The notes beneath the pieces were generated by a model that saw only the letters and a program-made list of their open reading frames with translations, was not told where the DNA came from and did not search any database. Source: Alphaproteobacteria bacterium (lineage in GTDB: Bacteria > Pseudomonadota > Alphaproteobacteria > UBA7985 > JAUIBT01). From it: DNA of 34,657 nt. Shown piece after piece: positions 7,146 through 15,929 of this stretch (position 1 is its first letter; every line of letters begins with the position of its first letter). A program made the translations under genes and the position numbers. The stretch spans positions 1 through 34,657 of the forward strand of contig JAUIHE010000015.1 of assembly GCA_030432195.1 (NCBI GenBank), read 5' to 3'.

Positions 7146-9140
7146 GTGACCGCAACGTCACCGGTAAAGGCCGTCACCGAATTCGGTGATTTGGTGAGCC
7201 TGCCTAAACTGCTGGCTCGCAATGCCCGCGTTTACGGCAAAAAAATCGCCTATCGCGAAAAAGAATACGGAATCTGGCAGGAATGGACCTGGGCGGAAGC
7301 CTCAACGGTCATCCAAGAGCTGGCTTCGGGCCTCATGGCTCTGGGCGTGCAGCCAGGCGACCATATCGCAGTTGTGGGCCGCAACCGGCCAGCGCTGTAT
7401 TGGTCGTTGTTGGCGGCTGGCCATATCGGCGCCGTGCCCGTGCCTTTGTATCAGGACGCGGTTGCTGAAGAGATGGAATACGTCCTAGAGCACTGCGGTG
7501 CCAAGGTCGTGATCGCCGAAGACCAAGAACAGGTCGATAAGGTGGTTGAGATCTCAGAACGTATTCATAACCTTGAGCGCGTCGTTTATTACGATCCGCG
7601 CGGGCTGAGGAACTACGACAGCGAGCGCTTCTTGAGCTTTGAGGAGCTGCGTCGGCGCGGTCGCGGCGCTTTGGCGGATACCACGCCCAAGATGCAAGCA
7701 ATTGTCGATAACTCGAATTTCGATGATGTCTGCGTCATGCTCTATACCTCGGGCACGACCGGCAAGCCCAAGGGCGTTGTGCTGTCAAACCGCAACATCA
7801 TCACCACGTCGGCGAACTCGGCGGTCTTCGACCATCTAACCCACCGCGAGAGCACGCTCGCCTATCTGCCTATGGCGTGGGTTGGCGATTTTATCTTCTC
7901 GATCGGTCAAGCCATGTGGTGCGGTTTTGAAATCAACTGCCCCGAGAGCGCGGCCACCATGCAGACCGATATGCGTGAAATCGGGCCGAGCTATTTCTTT
8001 GCGCCACCGCGCTTCTTTGAAACGCTGTTGACCAGCGTCATGATTCGTATGGAAGACGCAGGTCGCCTCAAGCGCAGCATGTTCCATGCCTTCATGAAGC
8101 ACGCCCGCAAAGTTGGACCGGCTCTGCTGGATGGCAAGACCGTCAGCGGTTGGGATCGCTTCGTTTACAAGCTGGGCGATATCCTGGTCTATGGACCGCT
8201 GAAGGACGCTTTGGGCCTGTCTCGGGTGCGCATTGGCTACACCGCAGGTGAGGCCATCGGCCCAGAAATTTTCGCCTTCTACCGGTCGCTGGGCATCAAC
8301 TTGAAACAGCTCTACGGTCAGACCGAGGCGAGTGTCTTCATCACCCAGCAGCCTGACGGTGAAGTGTCTGACGAGACGGTGGGCGTTGTCTCGCCGGGCG
8401 TCGAGCTAAAGATTGATGAGCGCGGCGAGGTCTTCTATCGCTCAACCGGTGCTTTCGAAGAGTACTATAAGAACCCTGAAAGCACGCGCGATACCAAGGA
8501 TGCAGAAGGCTGGGTCGCAACGGGCGATGCCGGCTTTATCGACGAAAAGACCGGCCACTTGCGGATCTTGGACCGTGCAAAGGACGTAGGCAAGCTGTCG
8601 AACGGTGCTCTGTTCGCGCCTAAGTACGTTGAAAACAAGCTGAAATTCTACCCGAATATCCTTGAGGTCGTCGTGATCGGCGCGGATCGCGATATGTGTA
8701 CAGCGATGATCAACATCGATTTGTATGCCCTGGGCAATTGGGCCGAACGCAACAATATCGCCTATGCCAGCTATCAAGAATTGGCCGGGCACCCGCGTGT
8801 CTACACCATGATCAAGTCGCACGTTGAAGAAGTGAACGAGAGCTTGGCGGGCGACGAGATGCTGTCGGGCTGTCAGATCCACCGCTTCTTGGTGCTGCAC
8901 AAAGAGCTGGACGCAGACGATGGTGAATTGACCCGTACCCGTAAGGTGCGCCGCCGCGTCATCGAAGAAAAGTTCCATGATCTTGTGACGGCTCTTTACG
9001 ACGGTTCGAAAGAGGTCAGCACTGAGACAGAAGTTACCTATGAAGACGGCCGCAAGGGCTCGATCAAAGCGCGCTTGCAGATTGAAGACACAAAAACGCT
9101 CGCCGCCAAGGGAGCAGCCGCCAAGGGAGCAACCGCATGA
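7146..9140 (+). CDS. Long-chain-type acyl-CoA ligase (AMP-forming)
   Basis: A 664-residue ANL-superfamily enzyme that activates a carboxylic acid with ATP to an acyl-adenylate and then the CoA thioester. The P-loop-like motif LYTSGTTGKPKG is at about 199-210. YTAGEA and LYGQTEA follow in the middle, then the A7/A8 region GWVATGDAGFID and ILDRAKD leading into the C-terminal lid. The start is a GTG at 7146, 4 nt after AGGGAGG; an ATG at 7142 is out of frame. As first gene of an operon with a Liv-type ABC importer and a second CoA ligase, it probably traps the imported acid as its CoA ester. The extreme C-terminus (AAKGAAAKGATA) is encoded by a 15-bp tandem repeat. The acid substrate is not predictable. 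Confidence 0.9.
   Translation: MTATSPVKAVTEFGDLVSLPKLLARNARVYGKKIAYREKEYGIWQEWTWAEASTVIQELASGLMALGVQPGDHIAVVGRNRPALYWSLLAAGHIGAVPVPLYQDAVAEEMEYVLEHCGAKVVIAEDQEQVDKVVEISERIHNLERVVYYDPRGLRNYDSERFLSFEELRRRGRGALADTTPKMQAIVDNSNFDDVCVMLYTSGTTGKPKGVVLSNRNIITTSANSAVFDHLTHRESTLAYLPMAWVGDFIFSIGQAMWCGFEINCPESAATMQTDMREIGPSYFFAPPRFFETLLTSVMIRMEDAGRLKRSMFHAFMKHARKVGPALLDGKTVSGWDRFVYKLGDILVYGPLKDALGLSRVRIGYTAGEAIGPEIFAFYRSLGINLKQLYGQTEASVFITQQPDGEVSDETVGVVSPGVELKIDERGEVFYRSTGAFEEYYKNPESTRDTKDAEGWVATGDAGFIDEKTGHLRILDRAKDVGKLSNGALFAPKYVENKLKFYPNILEVVVIGADRDMCTAMINIDLYALGNWAERNNIAYASYQELAGHPRVYTMIKSHVEEVNESLAGDEMLSGCQIHRFLVLHKELDADDGELTRTRKVRRRVIEEKFHDLVTALYDGSKEVSTETEVTYEDGRKGSIKARLQIEDTKTLAAKGAAAKGATA
9102..9131 (+). 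repeat. 15-bp tandem repeat carrying the livG ribosome-binding site
   Basis: GCCGCCAAGGGAGCA is present twice in tandem (9102-9116 and 9117-9131) at the very end of the acyl-CoA ligase gene. The AAGGGAG of the second copy (9123-9129) lies 7 nt before the ATG of livG, so the repeat doubles a Shine-Dalgarno sequence. Confidence 0.9.
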
Positions 9141-9943
9141 GCAGCTACGTAACGCCCGACGGGCGCACCATTGGTGACGTGTTGCTGGAGGTCAAAAACA
9201 TCACGCTGCGCTTCGGCGGCGTTGAGGCTATCAAGAACATTTCCTTCGACGTGCGTGAAGGAGAGATCAGAGCCATCATCGGCCCAAACGGGGCCGGTAA
9301 ATCCTCTATGCTAAACGTGATTAACGGCTTCTATCACCCGCAAGAAGGTGAGATCTGGTTCCACGGCAAGAAGCGTCGCGCCATGAAGCCGTCGCAGATC
9401 GCACGTCAGGGCATCGCCCGGACCTTCCAAAACATCGCGCTGTTTAAGGGCATGAACACGCTGGACAATATCATGACCGGCTGTTTCACCCATATGCACA
9501 CCAGCCTGATTGAACAGGCGATCTGGTGGGGCCGCGCTGAACGCGAAGAATACAGGTATCGCGAAAAAGTCGAACACATCATCGACTTTCTTGAAATCCA
9601 GGCCATTCGCAAAACACCTGTCGGCGCTCTGCCCTATGGTCTGCAAAAGCGCGTAGAGCTGGCGCGCGCGCTGGCGGCTGAGCCCAAGCTCTTGCTGCTG
9701 GATGAACCCATGGCGGGCATGAACGTTGAAGAAAAAGAGGACATGTGCCGCTTTGTCTTGGACGTGAATGCCGAGTTTGGCACGACGATCGTGTTGATTG
9801 AGCACGATATGGGCGTGGTGATGGATATCTCTGATCGGGTCGTGGTTTTGGACTATGGCCGCAAGATCGGCGACGGCGTGCCCGACGAGGTGCGCAGCAA
9901 CCAAGAAGTAATCGACGCCTATTTGGGCGTTCCGCATGACTGA
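9137..9943 (+). CDS. livG: ABC transporter ATP-binding protein, LivG type
   Basis: A 268-residue cytoplasmic ATPase of the branched-chain amino acid (HAAT) importer family. Walker A GPNGAGKS is at residues 49-56, the signature region is LPYGLQKRVELARAL (the usual LivG variant of LSGGQ), and Walker B LLLLDEP has Asp189/Glu190. The H-loop is within LIEHDMGVVM. Its ATG overlaps the ligase stop (ATGA, 9137-9140), giving translational coupling. It should pair with the LivF homologue encoded later in the operon to energise the LivH/LivM channel. Liv-type importers also carry amides, aromatic acids and other carboxylates; the flanking CoA ligases favour an organic acid over an amino acid here (inference). 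Confidence 0.93.
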   Translation: MSSYVTPDGRTIGDVLLEVKNITLRFGGVEAIKNISFDVREGEIRAIIGPNGAGKSSMLNVINGFYHPQEGEIWFHGKKRRAMKPSQIARQGIARTFQNIALFKGMNTLDNIMTGCFTHMHTSLIEQAIWWGRAEREEYRYREKVEHIIDFLEIQAIRKTPVGALPYGLQKRVELARALAAEPKLLLLDEPMAGMNVEEKEDMCRFVLDVNAEFGTTIVLIEHDMGVVMDISDRVVVLDYGRKIGDGVPDEVRSNQEVIDAYLGVPHD

Positions 9944-9955
9944 GGCTAGATAGAT

Positions 9956-10957
9956 ATGAGTCCCGATTTTCTATACGCAGTTGAAGTCCTGCTGAACGGC
10001 TTGATGGCCGGCGTTATGTATTCGCTGGTGGCCCTGGGCTTCGTTTTGATCTTTAAGGCCTCTGGGGTCTTCAACTATGCGCAGGGCGTCATGGCGCTGT
10101 TTGCGGCCTTGACCTTGGTGGGCATCATGAATGGCCAGGTGCCATTCTCGCACCTTATCAATGCGGTTTTTGGCACCAGCGTGCACGAGTTCGGATGGCA
10201 CGTCCCGGCGCTGGGCGCGATTGCCCTAACCGCCGTTGTCATGGTGATATTCGCCTTCCTGGTGGAAAAGCTAATCTTGAAGTATTTGATCGGCCAAGAG
10301 CCCATCATATTGTTCATGGCAACGATCGGCCTGGCTTATTTCATGGAAGGCTTTGGCGACCTGATGTGGGGCGCTGATATCAAGGCTCTGGATGTTGGCC
10401 TGCCTAAGGGCGGCTCGATTTGGATCGAGGAAAACACCGCTTGGTTGGCCGCTGAAGGCTCGCGCTTCTTTGGTTTCTTCATCGATAAGCTGGATGTCTC
10501 AGCGACGTTGGTTGCCGTGGTCTTGGTGATCGCGCTGACCTTGTTCAGCCAGTATACCGCTACAGGCCGCGCGCTGCGTGCGGTGGCCGACGATCACCAA
10601 GCGGCGCTCTCGGTCGGCATTTCGTTGCGCGCCATTTGGGTCATTACCTGGTCGATCGCGGGCTTTGTGGCGCTCGTCGCGGGCATCATGTGGGGCTCTA
10701 AGTCGGGTGTGCAGTTCTCGCTGGCCTTTATTGCGCTCAAGGCGCTGCCGGTGCTGATGTTGGGCGGCTTTACTTCCATCCCGGGCGCCATTGTCGGCGG
10801 GCTCATCATCGGCATGGGCGAAAAGCTGTTCGAATTCTTCGTTGGCCCCTTGATCGGCGGCGCGACCGAAAACTGGTTCGCCTACGTCTTGGCGCTCATT
10901 TTCCTGGTCTTCCGTCCGCAAGGCCTGTTCGGCGAACGCATCATTGAGAGGGTTTAA
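9956..10957 (+). CDS. livH: ABC transporter permease, LivH type
   Basis: A 333-residue polytopic inner-membrane protein of the LivH family, with about eight or nine hydrophobic segments. The N-terminal signature NGLMAGVMYSLVALGFVLIF, the YAQGVMALF region and the C-terminal FRPQGLFGE are characteristic. It forms the translocation channel with the LivM homologue that follows 2 bp later. It is longer than the roughly 290-300-residue typical LivH; the extra length falls in the loops around residues 55-75 and 145-180. The Shine-Dalgarno is weak (GAGG about 10 nt before the ATG), consistent with reliance on coupling to livG 12 bp upstream. Confidence 0.93.
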   Translation: MSPDFLYAVEVLLNGLMAGVMYSLVALGFVLIFKASGVFNYAQGVMALFAALTLVGIMNGQVPFSHLINAVFGTSVHEFGWHVPALGAIALTAVVMVIFAFLVEKLILKYLIGQEPIILFMATIGLAYFMEGFGDLMWGADIKALDVGLPKGGSIWIEENTAWLAAEGSRFFGFFIDKLDVSATLVAVVLVIALTLFSQYTATGRALRAVADDHQAALSVGISLRAIWVITWSIAGFVALVAGIMWGSKSGVQFSLAFIALKALPVLMLGGFTSIPGAIVGGLIIGMGEKLFEFFVGPLIGGATENWFAYVLALIFLVFRPQGLFGERIIERV

Positions 10958-10959
10958 CT

Positions 10960-12036
10960 ATGTACTATCGTGAGGCGGGCGACTTTAAGACCAGCTATCG
11001 AGCGGACCAGCAGAATTTTCCGATCCGTTTTGACCGCATCCATTTTTGGGTCATGATGGCTCTGGCCTTCGGCGTGGTGCCCTTTTTCATCAATGATTAT
11101 TGGGCGAATGCGGTCTTTGTACCCTTCCTGATTTTCGCGATCGCAACCCTTGGCCTCAACTTGCTGACCGGCTATTGCGGCCAGGTGAGCCTGGGCTCGG
11201 CTGGCTTCATGGCGGTCGGTGCCTATGCCAGCTATAAGCTGATGACCAGCTTTCCAGAGCTGAACTTCTTCGTCGTCATTTTGCTGTCAGGCGGCATCAC
11301 CGCGTTGGTCGGCACGGCCTTCGGTTTGCCCAGCTTGCGCATCAAGGGCTTCTATCTGGCGGTCGCCACTTTGGCAGCGCAGTTCTTTTTGGTCTGGCTG
11401 TTTAATAAGGTGCCATGGTTCTATAACAACTCAGCCTCGGGCCAGATTTCGGTGCCCCGCCGCGAGATGTTTGGCATTCCTATTACCGGCCCTGAAACGG
11501 CGGCCTCCACCAAATACCTGGTCTGTCTGGTCATTGTCTTTGTTTTGGGCTTTGTTGCACGCAACTTGACCCGTGGCCGGATTGGCCGCTCATGGATGGC
11601 CATTCGTGATATGGACTTTGCGGCAGAGATTATCGGCGTTGATCCATTGCGCGCCAAGCTTTCGGCCTTTGCGATCTCCTCCTTCTACATCGGGATCGCA
11701 GGCGCCTTGTTCTTCAGCGTCTATCTGGGCGCGGTTGAAGTGGGTGAGGCCTTTGGCATCAACAACAGCTTCTTGATCCTCTTTATGGTCATTATTGGCG
11801 GCCTGGGCTCCATCTACGGATCTTTCGCGGGCGCGGCTTTCCTCATCCTGATGCCGGTCTTGCTGAAGAACGTCTTGGTTGGTGGGCTGGGCTGGCCTTC
11901 TGATCTGGCCGCTCACCTTGAATTTATGATCATGGGCGCGCTTATAATCATCTTTCTGATTGTTGAACCTCACGGACTAGCGCGTCTGTGGGCGGTCACC
12001 AAGCAGAAGCTTCGGCTTTGGCCTTTCCCTTACTAG
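10960..12036 (+). CDS. livM: ABC transporter permease, LivM type
   Basis: A 358-residue LivM-family inner-membrane permease. It has a hydrophilic N-terminal tail of about 25 residues, then multiple membrane segments. LLTGYCGQVSLGSAGFMAVG and LPSLRIKGFYLAVATLAAQF are the conserved LivM blocks, and GGLGSIYGSFAGAAFL lies near the C-terminus. It starts 2 bp after livH, with GAGAGGG about 6 nt upstream. It is the second channel subunit of the importer. Confidence 0.93.
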   Translation: MYYREAGDFKTSYRADQQNFPIRFDRIHFWVMMALAFGVVPFFINDYWANAVFVPFLIFAIATLGLNLLTGYCGQVSLGSAGFMAVGAYASYKLMTSFPELNFFVVILLSGGITALVGTAFGLPSLRIKGFYLAVATLAAQFFLVWLFNKVPWFYNNSASGQISVPRREMFGIPITGPETAASTKYLVCLVIVFVLGFVARNLTRGRIGRSWMAIRDMDFAAEIIGVDPLRAKLSAFAISSFYIGIAGALFFSVYLGAVEVGEAFGINNSFLILFMVIIGGLGSIYGSFAGAAFLILMPVLLKNVLVGGLGWPSDLAAHLEFMIMGALIIIFLIVEPHGLARLWAVTKQKLRLWPFPY

Positions 12037-12108
12037 CCCCCGGCTGGCAAGGGCGACCGAGCCTCAACAATAACGAAATCCTTAATAACACAACCCAGGG
12101 AGAAACAC

Positions 12109-13398
12109 ATGAAATCTCTAAAAATCGCGGCCTTAGCGGTCGGTGCGGTTGCCCTTGCGGCTCCGGCCTTCGCTGATTTGGTCTTCCCTTCACTGTCCTA
12201 TCGTACCGGCCCTTATGCGGCTGGCGGCATCCCTTATGCTGATGGCTATCAGGACTACATGACGCTGATTAACGAGCGTGATGGCGGTCTTGGCGGCGAG
12301 AAGCTGAAGGTCGTCGAGTGTGAGACCGGCTACAACACCCAAAAGGGCGTTGAGTGCTATGAAGGCACCAAAGGCCAGGGCGCGCTGTTGTACCAGCCGT
12401 TGTCAACCGGCATTACCTACCAGTTGATTCCCAAGTCTCAAGCGGATGAAATTCCGATTTTGACCATGGGCTATGGCCGTACATCTGCCGCGAACGGCGC
12501 CGTTTTCAAGTACGTCTTCAACTTCCCAGCCAACTACTGGGCGGGTGCTTCTGGTATCGTGAACCACCTGTTGGACATCAACGGCGGCGACATCAGCGGC
12601 AAGAGCCTGGCGCTGGTCTATCACAACTCTGCCTACGGTAAAGAGCCGATCCGTACCCTAGAAGAGTTGTCTAAGAAGCACGGCTTCAGCGTGACGCTGC
12701 TGCCCGTTGACCACCCAGGTCAGGAGCAGAAGTCTCAGTGGTTGCAGATCCGTCGTGAACGTCCCGATTACGTCCTGATGTGGGGCTGGGGCGTCATGAA
12801 CTCTGTGGCGATCCAAGAAGCGGCCAACATCAACTTCCCGATGGAAAACTTCATCGGTATTTGGTGGTCAGGTTCTGAGAATGACGTGCGCCCTGCTGGT
12901 GCTGCGGCAACCGGCTATAAGGCGGCGACTTTCCACAACGTTGGTAAGGACTACCCCATCTTTGACGACCTGCAAAAGTACGTCTTCGACAAGGGTATGA
13001 CCGCTGGCGCTGGCGATCAGATCGGTACAGCGATCTACAACCGTGGTCTCTATGCTGCCATGATGGCGGTTGAAGGCGCACGCAAAGCTCAAGAGCTGGC
13101 TGGCCATGCGGCCATTACGCCTCAAGAAATGCGCGACGGCCTGGAGAACTTGGAAATCTCTGAAGAGCTGATGAACAACTTGGGCATGCCGAACTTCGGT
13201 CCAAGCTTCAAGGTCTCTTGTTCAAACCACGGCGGTAGCGGTGACGTCGGCATCCAGCAGTGGGATGCTGCCGCTGGTACTTGGTCGCTGATTTCAGACT
13301 TTGCTCCAGTGGATATGGAAGTCATCCAGCCGCTGATCGAAGAAGACTCTGCTGCTTATGCGGCTGAAGCAGGCGTTGAAGTACGCAGCTGTAACTAA
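12109..13398 (+). CDS. Periplasmic substrate-binding protein of Liv-type ABC importer
   Basis: A 429-residue type I periplasmic binding protein. The Sec signal peptide has a Lys-containing n-region, an Ala/Val-rich core and a likely cleavage after AFA at residue 22. The mature protein shows the LivK/AmiC-like fold, with SYRTGPYAAGG near the N-terminus (binding cleft) and paired cysteines (Cys near 65 and 77; near 368 and 428) that could form disulfides. AGGGAG stands about 7 nt before the ATG. It should bind the imported ligand and deliver it to LivHM. It diverges from true LivK, and the family with this operon layout is usually annotated only as branched-chain amino acid binding; aromatic, dicarboxylic or fatty acids are equally possible. 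Confidence 0.9.
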   Translation: MKSLKIAALAVGAVALAAPAFADLVFPSLSYRTGPYAAGGIPYADGYQDYMTLINERDGGLGGEKLKVVECETGYNTQKGVECYEGTKGQGALLYQPLSTGITYQLIPKSQADEIPILTMGYGRTSAANGAVFKYVFNFPANYWAGASGIVNHLLDINGGDISGKSLALVYHNSAYGKEPIRTLEELSKKHGFSVTLLPVDHPGQEQKSQWLQIRRERPDYVLMWGWGVMNSVAIQEAANINFPMENFIGIWWSGSENDVRPAGAAATGYKAATFHNVGKDYPIFDDLQKYVFDKGMTAGAGDQIGTAIYNRGLYAAMMAVEGARKAQELAGHAAITPQEMRDGLENLEISEELMNNLGMPNFGPSFKVSCSNHGGSGDVGIQQWDAAAGTWSLISDFAPVDMEVIQPLIEEDSAAYAAEAGVEVRSCN

Positions 13399-13424
13399 GG
13401 CGCCCTGCGCGTCAACACAAAGGC

Positions 13425-13457
13425 GAGTGGAGGCCCTGTGCCTCCGCTCCCCCTTTT
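13425..13457 (+). terminator. Hairpin after the binding-protein gene (attenuator-like)
   Basis: GAGTGGAGGC (13425-13434) pairs with GCCTCCGCTC (13440-13449) over ten base pairs including one G-U, with a 5-nt loop, followed by CCCCTTTTCTC. The T-tract is short, so leaky termination is likely. It lies between the binding-protein gene and livF in the same transcription direction. Such partial terminators after binding-protein genes commonly lower expression of the downstream ATPase relative to the binding protein. Confidence 0.7.
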
Positions 13458-13576
13458 CTCCAAGAGCTGGAACCAGCGGAAAAATTGTCGGCTAAAGATG
13501 CGACAACGCCGGGCAAGCTCATCCAAATTCCCAGATTATGCAGGTCCGGTTAGGGCCGGCCCAAAGAGGATCCACA

Positions 13577-14392
13577 ATGAGTGAACAGGGATCGCAAAGT
13601 TTGCTTGAAGTGAACAATATCGAGGTCATTTACAACCACCTCATATTGGTCCTGAAGGGCGTCTCTATGAATGTCAAAAAGGGCGCAATCACCGCGCTGC
13701 TTGGCGGCAACGGCGCAGGCAAGACGACAACGCTTAAGGCCATCTCAAACCTGCTGCAATCCGAACGCGGTGAGGTGACCAAGGGCTCCATCGTTTATAA
13801 TGGCAACAACATTACGCATAAGTCGCCCAACGCTCTGGTCAAAAGCGGCGTGATCCAGGTCATGGAAGGGCGCCACTGTTTTGAGCACCTGACCGTCGAA
13901 GAAAACCTGTTGACCGGCGCCTATACACGCGGCGGTGGCAGCGCGGTCGCGCGCGACTTGGAAATGGTTTATTCCTATTTTCCGCGCTTGAAGGAACGCC
14001 GTAAATCGCAGGCAGGCTACACCTCAGGCGGCGAACAACAGATGTGCGCTATTGGTCGGGCGATCATGTCGCGTCCGGAAATGATTTTGCTGGATGAACC
14101 CAGCATGGGCTTGGCGCCGCAGTTGGTCGAAGAGATCTTTGAGATTGTCCGCAACCTGAACATTGAGCAGGGCGTTTCTTTCCTGTTAGCAGAGCAGAAC
14201 ACCAACGTCGCGCTGCGCTATGCGCACTATGGCTATATTTTGGAAAACGGTCGCATCGTGATGGATGGGCCTGCCGAAGAAATCCGCGAGAATCCCGACG
14301 TTAAAGAATTCTATCTTGGCATGTCGGATTCTGGCCGCAAGAGCTTCCGTGACGTGCGCTCTTATCGCCGCCGCAAGCGCTGGCTGTCGTAA
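13577..14392 (+). CDS. livF: ABC transporter ATP-binding protein, LivF type
   Basis: A 271-residue ATPase, second nucleotide-binding subunit of the importer. Walker A is GGNGAGKT (43-50), the signature region is YTSGGEQQMCAIGRAI, Walker B is ILLDEP with Asp173/Glu174, and LLAEQN carries the LivF-type switch region. The ATG at 13577 is preceded by AAGAGGA at 6 nt; an upstream in-frame ATG at 13538 has no ribosome-binding site and adds a non-conserved tail. The C-terminus past YLG carries a basic extension (SYRRRKRW) longer than E. coli LivF, possibly a subfamily trait. It is separated from the binding-protein gene by 178 bp that contain a hairpin. Confidence 0.93.
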   Translation: MSEQGSQSLLEVNNIEVIYNHLILVLKGVSMNVKKGAITALLGGNGAGKTTTLKAISNLLQSERGEVTKGSIVYNGNNITHKSPNALVKSGVIQVMEGRHCFEHLTVEENLLTGAYTRGGGSAVARDLEMVYSYFPRLKERRKSQAGYTSGGEQQMCAIGRAIMSRPEMILLDEPSMGLAPQLVEEIFEIVRNLNIEQGVSFLLAEQNTNVALRYAHYGYILENGRIVMDGPAEEIRENPDVKEFYLGMSDSGRKSFRDVRSYRRRKRWLS

Positions 14393-14536
14393 CCTCAAGC
14401 GTCAACGGCCATCATGATACGCCCCCCCTGGAGTTGGTTGCTCGCGGCCAACAAGCCCAAACCCAGCGCCGATCAGGCCGCGCCGGACGTCGCTGACGTG
14501 CCCGCAGCGCGCCATGAGGGCGCAGCAAGGACCGCT

Positions 14537-15760
14537 ATGTCAAAGTTCTATGATGATCTAGAGACCCGTAGTACTGAGGCGCGCGAGGCTGACCTGTTTG
14601 CTCAGCTGCGCAGCGTGGTAGCAGGCGCTCTGGCGAATTCGACGCATTATGCCGCGGCCTTCAAAGGCCTGGACCCGGACAGCCTCACAGATCGTGCCGC
14701 GCTGGCGCAATTGCCGGTCCTGCGCAAGTCGGAACTGACCGAGCTGCAAAGCGCAGCGCTGCCGTTCGGTGGGGTTAACGCTATCCCCATTGGCCAATTC
14801 CAACGCATCTATCAGTCGCCGGGGCCGATTTATGAGGCCGTGACGCCCGATCATGCGGGCAAACGCATGGATCGCTTTTTGCACGCCATGGGAGTCACCA
14901 GCAATGATGTGGTGCACAACTGCTTTTCCTATCACTTTACGCCCGCCGGCCTCATGTTCGACGCGGCTGCCCAGGCGATCGGCGCGCTGGTGTTTCCTGC
15001 TGGCGTCGGGCAAACGCAACTGCAAGCGCGCGCCGCACATGACTTGGGCTCAACGGTCTATGTCGGCACGCCAGATTTTCTGCTGAAAATCATGCAAGAA
15101 GCCAAGGCAATGGAGTTGCCGCTCAAGTTCAACAAGGCCGGCGTCAGCGGCGGCGCTCTGTTCCCGAGCCTACGCGAAGAATACCGCCAAGCGGGCGTGA
15201 CCTGCACCCAATGTTATGCCACTGCCGAGGCCGGGCTGATCGCCTATGAGAGCGAGAGCCAAGAAGGCATGATCGTCGATGAAAACGTCATCTTGGAGAT
15301 CGTGCGTCCTGGTACCGGCGATCCGGTCGCGGAAGGCGAGGTCGGCGAGGTGCTTGTGACCGTCATGGACCCGCACTTCCCCCTCATTCGACTGGCGACC
15401 GGCGATCTGTCGGCGACCCTGCCGGGAACGAGCCCTTGCGGGCGCAGCAACATGCGGATTAAAGGCTGGATGGGACGCGCTGACCAGGCGGCAAAAGTTA
15501 AAGGCATGTTCATCCGCCCCGAACAGATTGCCCAGTTCTTGAAGGCCGAGCCGTCTATCGCGCGTGCCAAAGCACTGGTTAGCCGCCAGGGCGAGAACGA
15601 CCATCTGGAACTGCTGTGCGAAAGTGAAGGCGGCGATGCCAGCGCTTATGCGTCGGCTGCTCAGGCGGCGCTCAAGCTGTCGGCGGATATCAAGATCGTA
15701 CCGGTCGGCAGCCTGCCCAACGATGGCTTGGTGATCGAGGATAAGCGCGACTATTCATAG
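14537..15760 (+). CDS. PaaK-like CoA ligase (phenylacetate-CoA ligase family)
   Basis: A 407-residue AMP-forming CoA ligase related to phenylacetate-CoA ligase, which converts aryl or acyl acids plus ATP and CoA to CoA thioesters. The region around residues 226-234 (YATAEAGLIAY) matches the adenylate-binding YGxxE-type motif, and the C-terminal domain begins at KGWMGRADQAAKVKGMF. The start at 14537 is chosen because AAGGA lies 5 nt upstream and MSKFYDDLETR looks like a natural family N-terminus; an in-frame ATG at 14414 would add 41 poorly structured residues. It is the last gene of the transporter operon, so the operon has a different type of CoA ligase at each end. Specific substrate unknown. 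Confidence 0.87.
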   Translation: MSKFYDDLETRSTEAREADLFAQLRSVVAGALANSTHYAAAFKGLDPDSLTDRAALAQLPVLRKSELTELQSAALPFGGVNAIPIGQFQRIYQSPGPIYEAVTPDHAGKRMDRFLHAMGVTSNDVVHNCFSYHFTPAGLMFDAAAQAIGALVFPAGVGQTQLQARAAHDLGSTVYVGTPDFLLKIMQEAKAMELPLKFNKAGVSGGALFPSLREEYRQAGVTCTQCYATAEAGLIAYESESQEGMIVDENVILEIVRPGTGDPVAEGEVGEVLVTVMDPHFPLIRLATGDLSATLPGTSPCGRSNMRIKGWMGRADQAAKVKGMFIRPEQIAQFLKAEPSIARAKALVSRQGENDHLELLCESEGGDASAYASAAQAALKLSADIKIVPVGSLPNDGLVIEDKRDYS

Positions 15761-15827
15761 CGGGCGGGTCGTGACAAGCGAGCCCCGGCGAGTACGTTGT
15801 TTGCGGCGCGTTATTTCACGCAAACAA

Positions 15828-15863
15828 AAAAGGCGGTAGAGGAGTTACCCTCTGCCGCCTTTT
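15828..15863. terminator. Bidirectional intrinsic terminator
   Basis: AAAAGGCGGTAGAGG (15828-15842) and CCTCTGCCGCCTTTT (15849-15863) form a strong stem with a 6-nt loop (one G-U or A-C position depending on strand). There is a T-run on the plus side and an A-run (T-run on the minus strand) at 15826-15831. It sits between the convergent PaaK-like gene and nusG and can stop transcription from both sides. Confidence 0.9.
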
Positions 15864-15929
15864 CTTATGTCGTTGGTTTTGCAGTCCTGGTGACAGCCGC
15901 TTGACCGTCTGCGCTTGGACAACCGCCGC

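Noticed and set aside
9137-14392. Assignment of the importer as a true branched-chain amino acid transporter
   Set aside because: The fold family is right, but the CoA ligases at both ends and the divergent binding protein argue against assigning an amino acid substrate from homology alone.
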